64,000 nt of DNA from Gammaproteobacteria bacterium Milos-ODIII6 (GCA_029228645.1 JAPTHR010000002.1:62001-126000); one strand, 5' to 3'; shown: positions 16,924 through 26,874, counted from the stretch's first letter. Notes: generated by a model from the letters alone, not told the origin. A program made the numbers and translations.

Positions 16924-17400
16924 ATGAGACACGGGATACTGATCGCCGCCCTGCTGCTGTCGCTGTCTGCCGGGGCATCCAAAATCGAGGTCTACGAGTT
17001 CGAGAGCGCCGAGCAGGAGCGCGCCTACAAGGCCCTGACCACCGAGCTGCGCTGCCTGGTGTGCCAGAACCAGGACATCGCCGATTCCAATGCCGAACTC
17101 GCTCAGGACATGCGCCGCAAGGTGCACAGCATGCTGCGGGAGGGCAAGGACAAAAAGGAAATCGCGGATTTCATGGTGCAGCGCTACGGGGATTTCGTGT
17201 TGTACAAGCCCCCCTTCGACGCGCGCACCGCGGTTCTCTGGATTGGCCCCTTCGTGTTCTTCATTCTCGCCGTCTGGCTGATGCTGCGCTCGATCCGCAA
17301 GGCCGGTGAACGCGACCGCAACGTCCGCATCGACAGTGAGCAAGTGCAACAGGCCCATCACCTGCTCGACGACAAGCCCGACAACGGAAACAAGCGATGA
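16924..17400 (+). CDS. ccmH: Cytochrome c-type biogenesis protein CcmH
   Basis: Signal-anchored periplasmic protein (158 residues) with the LRCLVCQNQ motif (C44, C47) that handles apocytochrome thiols, and a C-terminal membrane helix (LWIGPFVFFILAVWLMLRSI). It corresponds to the short N-terminal half of E. coli CcmH; the TPR half is the separate ccmI gene downstream. I chose the ATG at 16924; a TTG two codons earlier overlaps ccmG. Confidence 0.95.
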   Translation: MRHGILIAALLLSLSAGASKIEVYEFESAEQERAYKALTTELRCLVCQNQDIADSNAELAQDMRRKVHSMLREGKDKKEIADFMVQRYGDFVLYKPPFDARTAVLWIGPFVFFILAVWLMLRSIRKAGERDRNVRIDSEQVQQAHHLLDDKPDNGNKR

Positions 17401-18698
17401 CCCCCAGCTTCCTCTACCTCAGCGCCGCCATCGTGCTGCTGGCGATCGGCCTGCTCGCCCCGACCCTGCTGCGCCGTCAGCGCGTGGGTGCGGAGGACCG
17501 GCGCCAATACAACGTCCAGGTCGCGCGCGATCGCCTCAAGGAACTGCAGGCGGAACACGATCGCGGGGAGCTGTCGGACGAGGAGTTCGAACAGGCGCGT
17601 CAGGATCTGGACATTGCCCTCGCCCAGGATCTGGAAGTCCCGAGCCAGGACCGGACGACCGAAGACAGCGGTCGCACCGGATCGATCACCCTGGCCGGCC
17701 TGTTGCTGCTGATACCCCTGATCGTGGCCGCGACCTACCTCGAGGTCGGCACCCCGGACGCCCTCGGTGTCAGCGGTCGCGCGGTGGCCCAGGCGCAACA
17801 GGCGATCAACGGTGGCGAGGGCATGCCCCCGCTGAGCGAACTGGTCAAGAGGCTGGAGCAGCAGCTGGAGGAAAACCCGGACAACGCCGACGGCTGGTTC
17901 CTGCTGGGTCGCACCTACATGAACCTGTCGCAGTACGCGGACGCCGTGCGTGCCTACCGCCGCCTGGATGAACTCCAGCCGGACAACAGCTCGGTCCAGA
18001 TCGCCCTTGCGGACGCCCTCTCCATGCAGAACGGTGGCCAGATACCGCAGCAGGCGGTGCAACTGCTCGGCACGGTCTACCAGCGCGAGCCGGAAAACGT
18101 CATCGCCCTGTGGCTGCTCGGCAGGGCCTCGCTGCAGCAGGACGCACCGGGGCTGGCGCTCGAATTCTGGTCCAAGGCCTATCCGCTGCTGGACGAAGAG
18201 CCGGACATGCAGGCCGAACTGGGCAGCGCCATTCGTGAGCTCGAATCCGAGACCGGCCTGAGCGCGAACATCCCTCGGGCGGAACCCGCCCTGCCTGACA
18301 TCATGGCCCCCGAGCCGATGCCCGCAGAACGCGATACGCAAATCCCGGCCGGCCCGGGTGTCACCGTCGAGGTCGCGCTCGACCCGGAGCTGATGGACAG
18401 CACCTCGCTCAACGATACGGTTTTCGTCTACGCCAAGGCCAGCGCCGGCCCTCCGATGCCGCTGGCAGTGGCGCGCAAGCGGGTATCCGACCTGCCGCTG
18501 CGGGTCACCCTGAGCGACGAGATGGCCATGATGCCGCAGATGAAGCTCTCGGGCTTCCCGCGGGTCAAGGTAGGCGCCCGGATATCCCGGACCGGCCAGG
18601 CCATCGCGCAATCGGGCGACCTGCAGAGCATCGAAGTCGAAACCGCCAGCGACGGCGGCGATACCATCCAGCTGGTGATCGACAGCCGTCGACCCTGA
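17397..18698 (+). CDS. ccmI: Cytochrome c-type biogenesis protein CcmI
   Basis: Apocytochrome chaperone of the haem-lyase complex (433 residues). Two N-terminal membrane helices flank a Leu-rich cytoplasmic segment (ARDRLKELQAEHDRGELSDE). A periplasmic TPR region (about 165-285) and a C-terminal beta-rich domain (VTVEVALDPEL, VFVYAKASAGPPMPLAV) follow. The start overlaps ccmH by ATGA. Last gene of the operon. Confidence 0.93.
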   Translation: MTPSFLYLSAAIVLLAIGLLAPTLLRRQRVGAEDRRQYNVQVARDRLKELQAEHDRGELSDEEFEQARQDLDIALAQDLEVPSQDRTTEDSGRTGSITLAGLLLLIPLIVAATYLEVGTPDALGVSGRAVAQAQQAINGGEGMPPLSELVKRLEQQLEENPDNADGWFLLGRTYMNLSQYADAVRAYRRLDELQPDNSSVQIALADALSMQNGGQIPQQAVQLLGTVYQREPENVIALWLLGRASLQQDAPGLALEFWSKAYPLLDEEPDMQAELGSAIRELESETGLSANIPRAEPALPDIMAPEPMPAERDTQIPAGPGVTVEVALDPELMDSTSLNDTVFVYAKASAGPPMPLAVARKRVSDLPLRVTLSDEMAMMPQMKLSGFPRVKVGARISRTGQAIAQSGDLQSIEVETASDGGDTIQLVIDSRRP

Positions 18699-18742
18699 GG
18701 TCCCGCCTGCACAGCGGGGCGACTTCTCCGACAAGCCGCGCA

Positions 18743-18764
18743 CGCCGCCCGATTCCGGGCGGCG
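18743..18764 (+). terminator. GC-rich hairpin after the ccm operon
   Basis: A perfect 9-bp stem, CGCCGCCCG with CGGGCGGCG around loop ATTC, 45 bp past ccmI. There is no T-tract, only ACTTGATA, so termination strength is uncertain. Confidence 0.4.
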
Positions 18765-18790
18765 ACTTGATACAGGTTGGGAAAACCCGG

Positions 18791-18818
18791 TTCCAAATTC
18801 CCCCATTCGCGTTATGCT
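18791..18818 (+). promoter_or_regulatory. Candidate promoter for the V/A-ATPase operon
   Basis: TTCCAA (18791-18796) and TATGCT (18813-18818) are 16 bp apart in the 257-bp gap between ccmI and the first ATPase gene. The match to sigma-70 boxes is moderate. No other obvious elements were seen in this gap beyond the hairpin at 18743. Confidence 0.3.
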
Positions 18819-18955
18819 TGATTGGCCCGGCAGCCTGATATCCGCTCGTTCAGCCCAGGCTGACCAAATAATGAAATAGAACATTCTGGTTCGGGGCATC
18901 AGCTTGCCGGGGCATAAGAACGAAAAGCGACACCACCTTGGGGGAGGGCCGTGTC

Positions 18956-19276
18956 TTGGAAGCGGAACTGAAGAGCCTGTTGGCTGTTGAGGAAGAGGCC
19001 GAGCGCCTGGTCACCGAAGCCGAAGAGGCACATCGTGACCTGATTGCCGCCGCGCAGGAGGAGGCCAACCTGCTGGAACAGCAGTTTGCCGAGGATTCGC
19101 GGGACATTCTCCTGCAACACATGGAAAAGGCGGAGACCCGCGCCAAACAGACAATCGCGGAACTGCAACGCCACCACGAGGAACAGGACGCAAAGCTGCG
19201 CGCCGAGGCCAAAAGCCGGCACGACAAGGCGCTGGCGGAAGCGTTGCAGATTTTCCAGTCCCGTTCGGAGCCCTGA
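18956..19276 (+). CDS. V/A-type ATPase subunit H/G (peripheral-stalk coiled coil)
   Basis: A 106-residue, highly charged protein that is almost entirely coiled coil (EEEAERLVTEAEEAHRDLIA and following). It matches the AhaH/NtpF-type stalk subunit that pairs with subunit E. Its position as the first gene of the operon supports this. The start is a TTG at 18956 preceded by GGGGGAGG with about 7-nt spacing. A TTG at 18938 is also in frame but lies in the ribosome-binding region. Confidence 0.75.
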   Translation: MEAELKSLLAVEEEAERLVTEAEEAHRDLIAAAQEEANLLEQQFAEDSRDILLQHMEKAETRAKQTIAELQRHHEEQDAKLRAEAKSRHDKALAEALQIFQSRSEP

Positions 19277-19278
19277 GC

Positions 19279-20322
19279 ATGGGTGCGGCCATGCGCCATG
19301 CCTACCTGGATGCCCGGGTTTCCCTGATGGCGGCACGCCTGCTGAGCGAGGCAGACATCGAGCGCCTCATCGATGCCCCGGCGCAGGGCGAGGAAGGCAC
19401 CGAATGGCTGGGCGAGGCGATCGGGCTGGACGAAGAGGGCATCGCGGGTATCGACCGCGGCCTCATGCCCCGCCTGCTGTGCGAACTGTCCATCCTGTTG
19501 CGCGGCCTGTACCGCCAGGAGCGTGAAATGGTGCGCTTCTGGGCACGGCGCTTCGAGCTGGCCAATATCAAAACCCTGTTGCGCGGCAAGATGAGCGGCC
19601 ACAACGACGAGTCGCTGCGGGATCAGCTGGTCGACCTGGGCCAGTTCAGCCAGGTGAGCACGGACAAGCTGCTGTTGAGCAGCGATACCGCGGAACTGCT
19701 GCGCCAGCTCGAGAAAGGTGTGTATGCGGACTTCGCGCGCGAGATGCGCCTTGGCCTCAGCAAACAGCAGGAACTCTTCACCATCGATGCGAGCATCGAT
19801 CGCCACTACTTCGGCGGCCTGGCGACGCGCGCGCGCAGCGTCGGCAGCAGCGCCCGTCTCCTGGTGGGCAGCATGGTCGACCGGGTCAACCTCGTTTGGC
19901 TGCTGCGCTACCGCTTCGCCTACGAACTCCCACCGGCGCAGACCTACTACCAGCTGATCCCCGCGGGTCACCTGCTGACGCGCGAGACCCTGCTGGAACT
20001 GACCCGCCTGGATAGCCTGCCCCAGGTGCTCGAGGCGCTGCCCGAGCCGTTCTCCGGGATGCTCTCGGACGCGGCCTCGACCTCGGAGGTGACCCGCCGC
20101 CTGGAAAACAACAACTGGGAAACGGCGCGCCGCATTCTGATCGGGCAGCGCTTCAATCCCACGCGTGCGCTGGCCTACCTGATCCTGCGCGAACGCGACC
20201 TGCGCCGGATTCGCGCCATCGTGCGCGGCCGGCGCCTGCAGATGGACCCCAGAATGGTGCGTATGGCGACAGGCCTGGTCAACGTCGACACGGCCCTCGG
20301 CAACCCGGGGGAAGCGGCCTGA
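19279..20322 (+). CDS. V/A-type ATPase subunit C (d-like)
   Basis: A 347-residue soluble subunit linking the central rotor to the membrane ring. It starts 3 bp after the H/G gene and has the AYLDARVSLMAARLLSE N-terminus and the FELANIKTLLRGK motif characteristic of AtpC/NtpC. Its stop overlaps the subunit I start (TGATG). Confidence 0.85.
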   Translation: MGAAMRHAYLDARVSLMAARLLSEADIERLIDAPAQGEEGTEWLGEAIGLDEEGIAGIDRGLMPRLLCELSILLRGLYRQEREMVRFWARRFELANIKTLLRGKMSGHNDESLRDQLVDLGQFSQVSTDKLLLSSDTAELLRQLEKGVYADFAREMRLGLSKQQELFTIDASIDRHYFGGLATRARSVGSSARLLVGSMVDRVNLVWLLRYRFAYELPPAQTYYQLIPAGHLLTRETLLELTRLDSLPQVLEALPEPFSGMLSDAASTSEVTRRLENNNWETARRILIGQRFNPTRALAYLILRERDLRRIRAIVRGRRLQMDPRMVRMATGLVNVDTALGNPGEAA

Positions 20323-22211
20323 TGTTTTTCCCCCTGCCGATGTCGCATGTCAGCCTGCTGGTAATCCGCGAACAGGCCTCGCGTGCGGCCCTGCTCATGG
20401 CGCGCCTGGGGGTATTCGAGCCGCGCACCGAGGAGGAGGATGAAGAGGCCTTGCCGGAGGTGCCGGCCCAGCCCTGCCGGGATCGTATCAACCGCGCCCT
20501 GGCGCGTCAGGAGAAGATCCTGGAGCATTTCGGCCTGGAGTGGAACACGCACACCAGCGACGCGATACCCGCCGAGGCCAAGGAGGTCGAGGCTATCGAC
20601 AAAGAGCTGTCGGCTATCTGGGCGGGCTGTTCGGAACGGGACGAACGCCTCCACCGCAACCGCGAACAGACCCGCCACCTGGAGCATCTCTCGGCCAGCC
20701 TGGACACCTTTTCCTCGCTGGACATGGATCTGGGCCTGCTGCATCGCACCCATCGTTTTCTCGATCTCCGGGTCGGGACCCTGCCGCCGCAGAACGTCAA
20801 GCGCCTGAGCGATGCCGTCAGCCTGGCGGGTTATCAGCTGAGTGTTTTCCAACATTCCGAGAATTACCTCAATGTGCTCCTGGCGGGCCCATTGGAGCAG
20901 GCGCAACAGATCCGGCCGGCGCTGGACTCTTCCGGCTGGCAGGTGCTGCCGGTGCCGGAGGAGTTGCGCGGCCACCCCGAGCAGATCCGGCACGAGATCG
21001 AGCAGCGCCTGCAGGCACTGGCGAGCGAGCGCGATGAGATCGAGCGCGAGCGACTGCAGGAGCGTGAACGGCTGGAATCCCGCCTCGACCGCATCTCGCA
21101 GAGCCTCAACGAGGCACGCCCCTTCGCCCAACTGGCCGATACGCTGCGCGGCCGCGGCGCTCTGGTACGGGTCACCGGCTGGGTGCCGCGCCGCGACGTC
21201 GAGCGCCTGCAGCAGGGCGTCAACGCCGATCTCGGGGACAAGGCGCTGCTGCGCGCCCGCCCTCCCCGTCCCGAGGAGCGATCGCAGGTACCCAGCAGTT
21301 TCGATCACCCACGCTGGGCCAGACCCTTCCTCGCGCTGGTGCAGAACTACGGGGTGCCGCGCTACGGTGAATTCGACCCGACCCTGCTGTTTGCCCTCAC
21401 CTACGTGGCCATGTTCGGGATGATGTTCGGCGACATCGGCCACGGACTGTGCATCATGCTGGCCGCTCCGCTGCTGCGCCGGCGCGCCCCGGTGGCCGTG
21501 CCCTTCATGCTCCTGTGCGGGCTGAGCGCGACCCTGTTCGGCTGGGCCTACGGCAGCATCTTCGGCTTCGAGCACCTGATCACTCCGCTGTGGATCTCGC
21601 CCTTGTCCGACCCCAGCTACATGCTCGAGGTCGCGCTGTACGTCGGGATCGCATTCATCCTGCTCGCGACCCTGCTCTCGATCCGCAACCACCTGTCCTC
21701 GGGCGACCGTCACGAAGCGCTGTACACCGGCGGCGGGCTGGCCGGCCTGGTGCTGTACCTTTCGCTCATCTGGCTGGCGGTGCAACTGGCGCGCGGCGAA
21801 CCGGCGTGGCCGCCTGCCCTGCCGCTGCTGGCCAGCCTGGCCGTGATCATGGGCTTCAGCGCCTGGGAGAACCGCGAGGCGGCCATCGGGGAACGGATTC
21901 TGATCGTGATCATCGAGGCCTTCGAGAGCGTCATGAAGTTCGTCTCGGGCACGCTTTCCTATCTCCGTATCGCCGCTTTCAGCCTCAATCACGTGGCCCT
22001 GGCGATCGCGGTGTTCACCCTCGCCGCGATGCTCGACACCACCGGCTACTGGGTGACCGTGGTGCTAGGCAACATTTTCATCCTGGTACTCGAGGGCGCG
22101 ATCGTCATGATCCAGGCGCTGAGACTCGAGTACTACGAGGGCTTCTCCCGCTTTTTCTACGGCGACGGACGCGAATTCCGCCCCCTGCGACTGCGCGGGG
22201 ACAACCCCTGA
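20322..22211 (+). CDS. V/A-type ATPase subunit I (a subunit, membrane stator)
   Basis: A 629-residue stator subunit. The soluble N-terminal half contains long coiled coils (EQRLQALASERDEIERERLQ), and the C-terminal half has about seven membrane helices. The essential channel Arg is in SYLRIAAFSLN (R549), and the following helix has ALRLEYYEGFSRF. The MMFGDIGHG motif of the first membrane segments is present. Together with subunit K it forms the ion path. Confidence 0.93.
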   Translation: MFFPLPMSHVSLLVIREQASRAALLMARLGVFEPRTEEEDEEALPEVPAQPCRDRINRALARQEKILEHFGLEWNTHTSDAIPAEAKEVEAIDKELSAIWAGCSERDERLHRNREQTRHLEHLSASLDTFSSLDMDLGLLHRTHRFLDLRVGTLPPQNVKRLSDAVSLAGYQLSVFQHSENYLNVLLAGPLEQAQQIRPALDSSGWQVLPVPEELRGHPEQIRHEIEQRLQALASERDEIERERLQERERLESRLDRISQSLNEARPFAQLADTLRGRGALVRVTGWVPRRDVERLQQGVNADLGDKALLRARPPRPEERSQVPSSFDHPRWARPFLALVQNYGVPRYGEFDPTLLFALTYVAMFGMMFGDIGHGLCIMLAAPLLRRRAPVAVPFMLLCGLSATLFGWAYGSIFGFEHLITPLWISPLSDPSYMLEVALYVGIAFILLATLLSIRNHLSSGDRHEALYTGGGLAGLVLYLSLIWLAVQLARGEPAWPPALPLLASLAVIMGFSAWENREAAIGERILIVIIEAFESVMKFVSGTLSYLRIAAFSLNHVALAIAVFTLAAMLDTTGYWVTVVLGNIFILVLEGAIVMIQALRLEYYEGFSRFFYGDGREFRPLRLRGDNP

Positions 22212-22265
22212 AAACCTGGACATGACGATTCGGTACGGCAAGCTCACGCACAAGAGGACAAACGC

Positions 22266-22712
22266 ATGAACGGCTTCATCTACCTACTGGCGCTCAGCAT
22301 TCTGGGACTGATCCTGATCGGCGGCTATTTCCACTTCCGCCCGATTCGTGACCCGGCCAAGGCGCAGCGCTGGTGGCGCAACAGCATCGGCGCCAACGTC
22401 GCTCTCGGCGCAATCGGTCTGCTGGGGTTCGCCTTCAGCACCTCGCAGGAGGCCCTCGCGGCGAGCGAAGCGGTCACCGCCGGCGGCGACATCAGCGTCG
22501 GCCTGGGGCTCGCACTGCTGGGCATCGGTCTGCCGACCGGGCTGGCGACCATCGGCGCCGGTATCGCCGTCGGAACGGTTGGCGCCGCGGCGCTCGCACT
22601 GCTGGGCGAGAAGCCCGAGATGTTCGGACGGACCCTGATCTTCGTTGGTCTGGCCGAGGGTATCGCCATTTATGGCCTGGTGGTGACCATCCTGCTGCTG
22701 GGCAGGATCTGA
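22266..22712 (+). CDS. V/A-type ATPase subunit K (rotor-ring proteolipid)
   Basis: A 148-residue membrane proteolipid. An extra N-terminal helix (4-21) and basic loop precede a standard helical hairpin pair. The ion-carrying Glu is E131 in FVGLAEGIAIYG; GIGLPTGLATIGAGIAVG forms the Gly-rich first helix. Only one carboxylate is seen, so the protein is a single-hairpin ring subunit plus leader helix rather than a duplicated one. Coupling ion (H+ or Na+) cannot be decided from sequence. Confidence 0.92.
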   Translation: MNGFIYLLALSILGLILIGGYFHFRPIRDPAKAQRWWRNSIGANVALGAIGLLGFAFSTSQEALAASEAVTAGGDISVGLGLALLGIGLPTGLATIGAGIAVGTVGAAALALLGEKPEMFGRTLIFVGLAEGIAIYGLVVTILLLGRI

Positions 22713-22714
22713 GC

Positions 22715-23056
22715 ATGGCGGAGAACGTCACTCCGCCGCGCATGCTGGCGTTCGGCAACGCGCCCCTGGTGGAGGGCTTTGCGCTGATCGGATTCGAGGC
22801 CTACCCGGACGCGACGCCCGATCTGCTCGATCAGACGCTGGCACAACTGCACCGCAGCAACGCCACCGCCCTGGTACTGGTGGAACACAAGCTGGCCAGG
22901 GAGGGCGGTGAATGGTTCCGGCGCCTGCGCAACGAGGGGGGCCGCATCGTCATCACCGAGGTGCCACCGCTGCACGCGCCCGCGGATTACCACCCGGCCG
23001 TCGAGGACCTGGTGACCGAGGTACTCGGCGCCCAGGCATTGGAGCCACGCTCATGA
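22715..23056 (+). CDS. V/A-type ATPase subunit F (central stalk)
   Basis: A 113-residue small Rossmann-like subunit of the rotor shaft: MLAFGNAPLVEGFALIGFEA, followed by ATALVLVEHKLA and GGRIVITEVPPL, in the pattern of NtpG/AtpF. It starts 2 bp after the subunit K stop and overlaps subunit E by ATGA. Confidence 0.83.
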   Translation: MAENVTPPRMLAFGNAPLVEGFALIGFEAYPDATPDLLDQTLAQLHRSNATALVLVEHKLAREGGEWFRRLRNEGGRIVITEVPPLHAPADYHPAVEDLVTEVLGAQALEPRS

Positions 23057-23706
23057 GCAAAGAGAAAGACACCCAGGCGCTCGCCAACGCCCTCCTGCAG
23101 CGCGCCAAGCGCCTCGCCGACGAGGAAAAAAAGCTGGCCGAGCACGAGCGCGAGCGCATCCTGCGGGCAGCGCGCGAACGCCTGGCGCAGCGGCGCGAGC
23201 GGGCGGAAAAAGAGGCCTCGCAGGCCGCCGAGCAACATTACCGGCGCCTCGTTCAGCGCGCCGAGCAGGACATCCGCAGCAAGCTGGAGAAACTGCGCTG
23301 GACCCTCATAGAGGCGGTCCTGATCGATCTGCGCAACCATCTCCACAAGCTGCACAAAGAGCCGGATCGCTACCGCGAATTGTTGCAGGGACTGCTGGCC
23401 GAGGCCTGCGTGACGCTGCGCCGGGACGATCTCGTGGCGCAACTGAACAATCGCGACCATGCCGCCTTCAGAGAAGGCTGGCAACAGCTGCTGGAGGCGG
23501 CCGGTTGCCATGCCGGCATCGAACTGAGCGAGCGTCGCTGCGATTGCGTCGGTGGCGTGCGGCTGGAGAACCGCGACGCAGACCTGCGCCTCGACAACAC
23601 CTTCGAGGCGCGTCTCGAGCGGCTGGGGCCGGTGCTCGCGCGCGACATCGATGCGGCGCTCTTCGGCAGCGCCGAAACCAGTGGAGAGAAAGTCCATGCA
23701 GGGTAG
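23053..23706 (+). CDS. V/A-type ATPase subunit E (peripheral stalk)
   Basis: A 217-residue stalk subunit. The N-terminal ~80 residues are a long Arg/Glu-rich coiled coil that would pair with subunit H/G. The C-terminal globular part contains DCVGGVRLENRDADLRLDNT, the conserved GGV-type segment of E subunits that contacts the A/B head. The start overlaps subunit F and the end overlaps subunit A. Confidence 0.87.
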   Translation: MSKEKDTQALANALLQRAKRLADEEKKLAEHERERILRAARERLAQRRERAEKEASQAAEQHYRRLVQRAEQDIRSKLEKLRWTLIEAVLIDLRNHLHKLHKEPDRYRELLQGLLAEACVTLRRDDLVAQLNNRDHAAFREGWQQLLEAAGCHAGIELSERRCDCVGGVRLENRDADLRLDNTFEARLERLGPVLARDIDAALFGSAETSGEKVHAG

Positions 23707-25480
23707 GATCACCGAGTTGAACGGACCCATCGTCACGGCCGAACTGCCCGGCATAGCGACCGGGGAGCAGGTCCACCTCGGCGCCCTGGGGATAGTCGGC
23801 GAGGTGATTGCGCGCGAGCGCGACGAGGCGATTATCCAGGCCTATGAGTCGACCGAATCGCTTTGCCCGGGAGACACCGTCGAGGCGCTTGGCCATCCAC
23901 TCTCGGTGGAACTCGGCCCCGGTCTGCTGGGACAGATCTTCGATGGCATCCAGCGGCCACTGGAAAAGCTTTTCAGCCGCCACGGGGACAAGCTGCCGCG
24001 CGGTGACAACGAGCCGGGCCTGGCGCGCGAGCGCGGCTGGGCCTTCGAACCGAACCCGGCGTTGAAGGAGGGCCAGCACGTCGCGGGCGGCGCCCAGCTC
24101 GGCACGGTGCCGGAGACCGAGACCATCGAGCACCGTATTCTGGTACCACCCGGGATCGAGGGCGAACTCCTGGAAATTGCCCCCGCCGGCAGCTACAACA
24201 TCGAAAACGTGATCGCCCACGTGCGGGATACACACGGCGACATCCACGAGCTGCAACTTTTTCATCGCTGGCCGGTGCGCCATGCACGCCCTTACAAGCA
24301 GCGCGATAACGCGGTCGCACCGCTGCTCACCGGGCAACGCATCCTGGATACCTTCTTTCCCCTGCTCAAGGGTGGCAAGGGCGCCGTACCCGGCCCCTTC
24401 GGCGCCGGCAAGACCATGGTGCAGCAACAGATCGCGCGCTGGGCGGACGCCGACATCGTGATTTACGTCGGCTGCGGCGAGCGTGGCAACGAGCTGGTCG
24501 ACATCCTGGAGACTTTTCCCAACCTGACCGACCCGCATACCGGGCGCTCGCTGATGGAGCGCACCCTGCTGATCGCGAATACCTCCAACATGCCGGTGGT
24601 GGCGCGTGAGGCCTCGATCTACGTCGGCGTCACCCTGGCGGAGTACTATCGCGACCAGGGCTACGACGTGGTCATGGTGGCGGACTCGACCAGCCGCTGG
24701 GCCGAAGCCCTGCGCGAGGTCGGCGGGCGCCTCGGCGAGATGCCGGTGGAAGAAGGCTACCCCGCTTACCTCGCCTCACGCCTGGCCGCTTTCTACGAAC
24801 GCGCCGGGCGGGTCGAGACGCTCGGCGACCGGCGCGGCTCGGTCACCCTGATCGGCGCGGTCTCGCCGCCCGGGGGCGACTTCTCGGAACCGGTCACCGC
24901 GCATACCAAAGATATCGTGGAGACCTTCTGGGCCTTGTCCAAGCCGCTCGCGGATGCCCGCCACTACCCCGCGGTAGACTGGACCGACAGCTTCTCGGGC
25001 TATGCCGCGGTCGCCGCGCGCTGGTGGAAGGAGGAGATCTCTCCCGATTGGGAATCGACACGCGCCGAGGCGCTGGCCCTGCTCTCGCAGGCGGACGAAC
25101 TGACCCGGATCGTCAACCTGGTGGGCCCGGAGGCCCTCTCGCCCGCACAGCGTTGGGCGCTGGAGGGCGCCAGCCTGGTCAAGCAGGGGGTGTTGCAGCA
25201 AAGCGCGCTGGATCCGGTCGACAGCTACTGCGATCCGCACAAACAGGTAGCCCTGTTGCAGGCCGTATTGAAACTTTACGACACCGGGCGCGAGCTGTTA
25301 TCGCACGGTATCCCGGTGCAGGAGCTGCTGCGCCAGCCGCTGCTGGCGGAGGCCCGCCGCCTGAAGGGTCTCGAGAGCAAGGACGACGCCGATCCAATCG
25401 CGGACTTCGACAGCCGCGCGGAAAACAGCCTGGCCGAACTGCGTGGCCAATACCTGCGCCAGCAGGAGGGGAGTGCATGA
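23696..25480 (+). CDS. V/A-type ATPase catalytic subunit A
   Basis: A 594-residue catalytic subunit. P-loop GPFGAGKT with K239 and T240; the non-homologous insertion typical of A subunits lies before it; Walker-B-like VVMVADSTSRWAEALRE and the GRLGEMPVEEGYPAYL segment are intact. This is the ATP-hydrolysing or ATP-synthesising site. The ATG at 23696 gives the canonical MQGRITELNGP N-terminus and overlaps subunit E. Direction of physiological reaction is not known. Confidence 0.96.
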   Translation: MQGRITELNGPIVTAELPGIATGEQVHLGALGIVGEVIARERDEAIIQAYESTESLCPGDTVEALGHPLSVELGPGLLGQIFDGIQRPLEKLFSRHGDKLPRGDNEPGLARERGWAFEPNPALKEGQHVAGGAQLGTVPETETIEHRILVPPGIEGELLEIAPAGSYNIENVIAHVRDTHGDIHELQLFHRWPVRHARPYKQRDNAVAPLLTGQRILDTFFPLLKGGKGAVPGPFGAGKTMVQQQIARWADADIVIYVGCGERGNELVDILETFPNLTDPHTGRSLMERTLLIANTSNMPVVAREASIYVGVTLAEYYRDQGYDVVMVADSTSRWAEALREVGGRLGEMPVEEGYPAYLASRLAAFYERAGRVETLGDRRGSVTLIGAVSPPGGDFSEPVTAHTKDIVETFWALSKPLADARHYPAVDWTDSFSGYAAVAARWWKEEISPDWESTRAEALALLSQADELTRIVNLVGPEALSPAQRWALEGASLVKQGVLQQSALDPVDSYCDPHKQVALLQAVLKLYDTGRELLSHGIPVQELLRQPLLAEARRLKGLESKDDADPIADFDSRAENSLAELRGQYLRQQEGSA

Positions 25481-26874
25481 AGGACATCGAATACCGTTGT
25501 GTCGATGCCGCCCGCGGCGGCCTGATGTTTCTGCGCGCGGTGCCGGGCGTGGGACTGGGAGAACGCGTACGTGTGGTCGACAGCCACGGCCAGGAACGCA
25601 CCGGGCAGGTGATCCGCGCCACCGAGGAACTGCTCCTGGTGCAGGTGTTCGAGGGCACCGACCACCTCAATCCCGAAGAGACCTGGGTCCGCTTCCTGGG
25701 AGAGCCGTTCCATATCACGCTCGCCCCGGGGATACTCGGACGGGTGTTCAACGGCATCGGGCAACCCCGCGACCAGCGCCCCGAACTGCTGTCCAACCTG
25801 CGGCGCAACGTCAACGGCTCGCCGGTCAACCCGGCGGCGCGCGCCTACCCGCGCGAGTTCATCGAAACCGGGGTCTCCGCGATCGATGGGCTCAACTCCC
25901 TGGTACGCGGGCAGAAGCTGCCGATCTTCAGCGGCTCCGGCCTGCCGCACAACGAACTCGCGGCACAGATCGTTCGCCAGGCACGCCTGCCGGGCGAGGA
26001 ATCGGATTTCGCAATCGTGTTCGCCGCCATGGGCATGTCGCACAACGAGGCGCGCTTCTTCGAGGAGAATTTCGAAGCCAGCGGCGTGCTGGGCAAGGTC
26101 GCGATGTTCATCAACCTCGCCGACGATCCGGTGATCGAACGCCTGATCCTGCCGCGCACCGCGCTGACGGCCGCCGAGTACCTCGCCTTCGACCGCGACA
26201 TGCACGTCCTGGTAGTGATCACCGACATGACCCAGTACGCCTCGGCGCTGCGCGAGGTGGCGACTGCCAAGGGCGACGTGCCCTCGCGCAAGGGTTACCC
26301 CGGTTATCTCTATTCCGACCTGGCCGAGATCTACGAACGCGCGGGCCGGATCAAGGCGCGGCATGGCTCGATCACCATGGTGCCGGTGGTGAGCATGCCG
26401 AGCGACGACATCACCCACCCCATCCCGGACCTGACCGGCTACATCACCGAAGGCCAGATCGTGCTCAGCCGGGAACTGCACAACCAGGGCGTCTATCCGC
26501 CGATCAACATTCCGCCGTCCCTGTCGCGCCTGATGAAGGATGGCATCGGCAAGGACCACACCCGCGAGGACCACCCCCGGGTCGCCAGCCAGATCTACGC
26601 CTCTTACGCACGCGCCCTGGAGGTCAGAAACCTGGCCTCCATCATCGGTGCGGAAGAACTCTCCAGCAGCGACCAGCAGTACCTGGATTTCGGCAGTTCC
26701 TTCGAAGCCCGCTTCGTCGGCCAGGGCGCCGAAGAGGGGCGCAGCATCGGCCAGACCCTGGACCTGTGCTGGGAACTGCTGTCGCAGCTGCCGCGCCAGG
26801 AACTCACCCGTGTCAGCGAGGCCGACCTGGCACGCTACTACGTCAGCGAGCGCGAAGAGGCGCCTGCCGCGTGA
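25477..26874 (+). CDS. V/A-type ATPase regulatory subunit B
   Basis: A 465-residue nucleotide-binding but non-catalytic head subunit. It is homologous to subunit A but lacks the P-loop lysine (GSGLPHNELAAQI replaces GxxxxGKT), as expected for B subunits. VLVVITDMTQYASALREV and SRKGYPGYLYSDL are conserved. The start overlaps subunit A by ATGA. Confidence 0.95.
   Translation: MKDIEYRCVDAARGGLMFLRAVPGVGLGERVRVVDSHGQERTGQVIRATEELLLVQVFEGTDHLNPEETWVRFLGEPFHITLAPGILGRVFNGIGQPRDQRPELLSNLRRNVNGSPVNPAARAYPREFIETGVSAIDGLNSLVRGQKLPIFSGSGLPHNELAAQIVRQARLPGEESDFAIVFAAMGMSHNEARFFEENFEASGVLGKVAMFINLADDPVIERLILPRTALTAAEYLAFDRDMHVLVVITDMTQYASALREVATAKGDVPSRKGYPGYLYSDLAEIYERAGRIKARHGSITMVPVVSMPSDDITHPIPDLTGYITEGQIVLSRELHNQGVYPPINIPPSLSRLMKDGIGKDHTREDHPRVASQIYASYARALEVRNLASIIGAEELSSSDQQYLDFGSSFEARFVGQGAEEGRSIGQTLDLCWELLSQLPRQELTRVSEADLARYYVSEREEAPAA

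Noticed and set aside
20175-21992. A 605-codon minus-strand open frame opposite ATPase subunit I
   Set aside because: Same reason: antisense to a well-supported gene, no motifs, biased composition.
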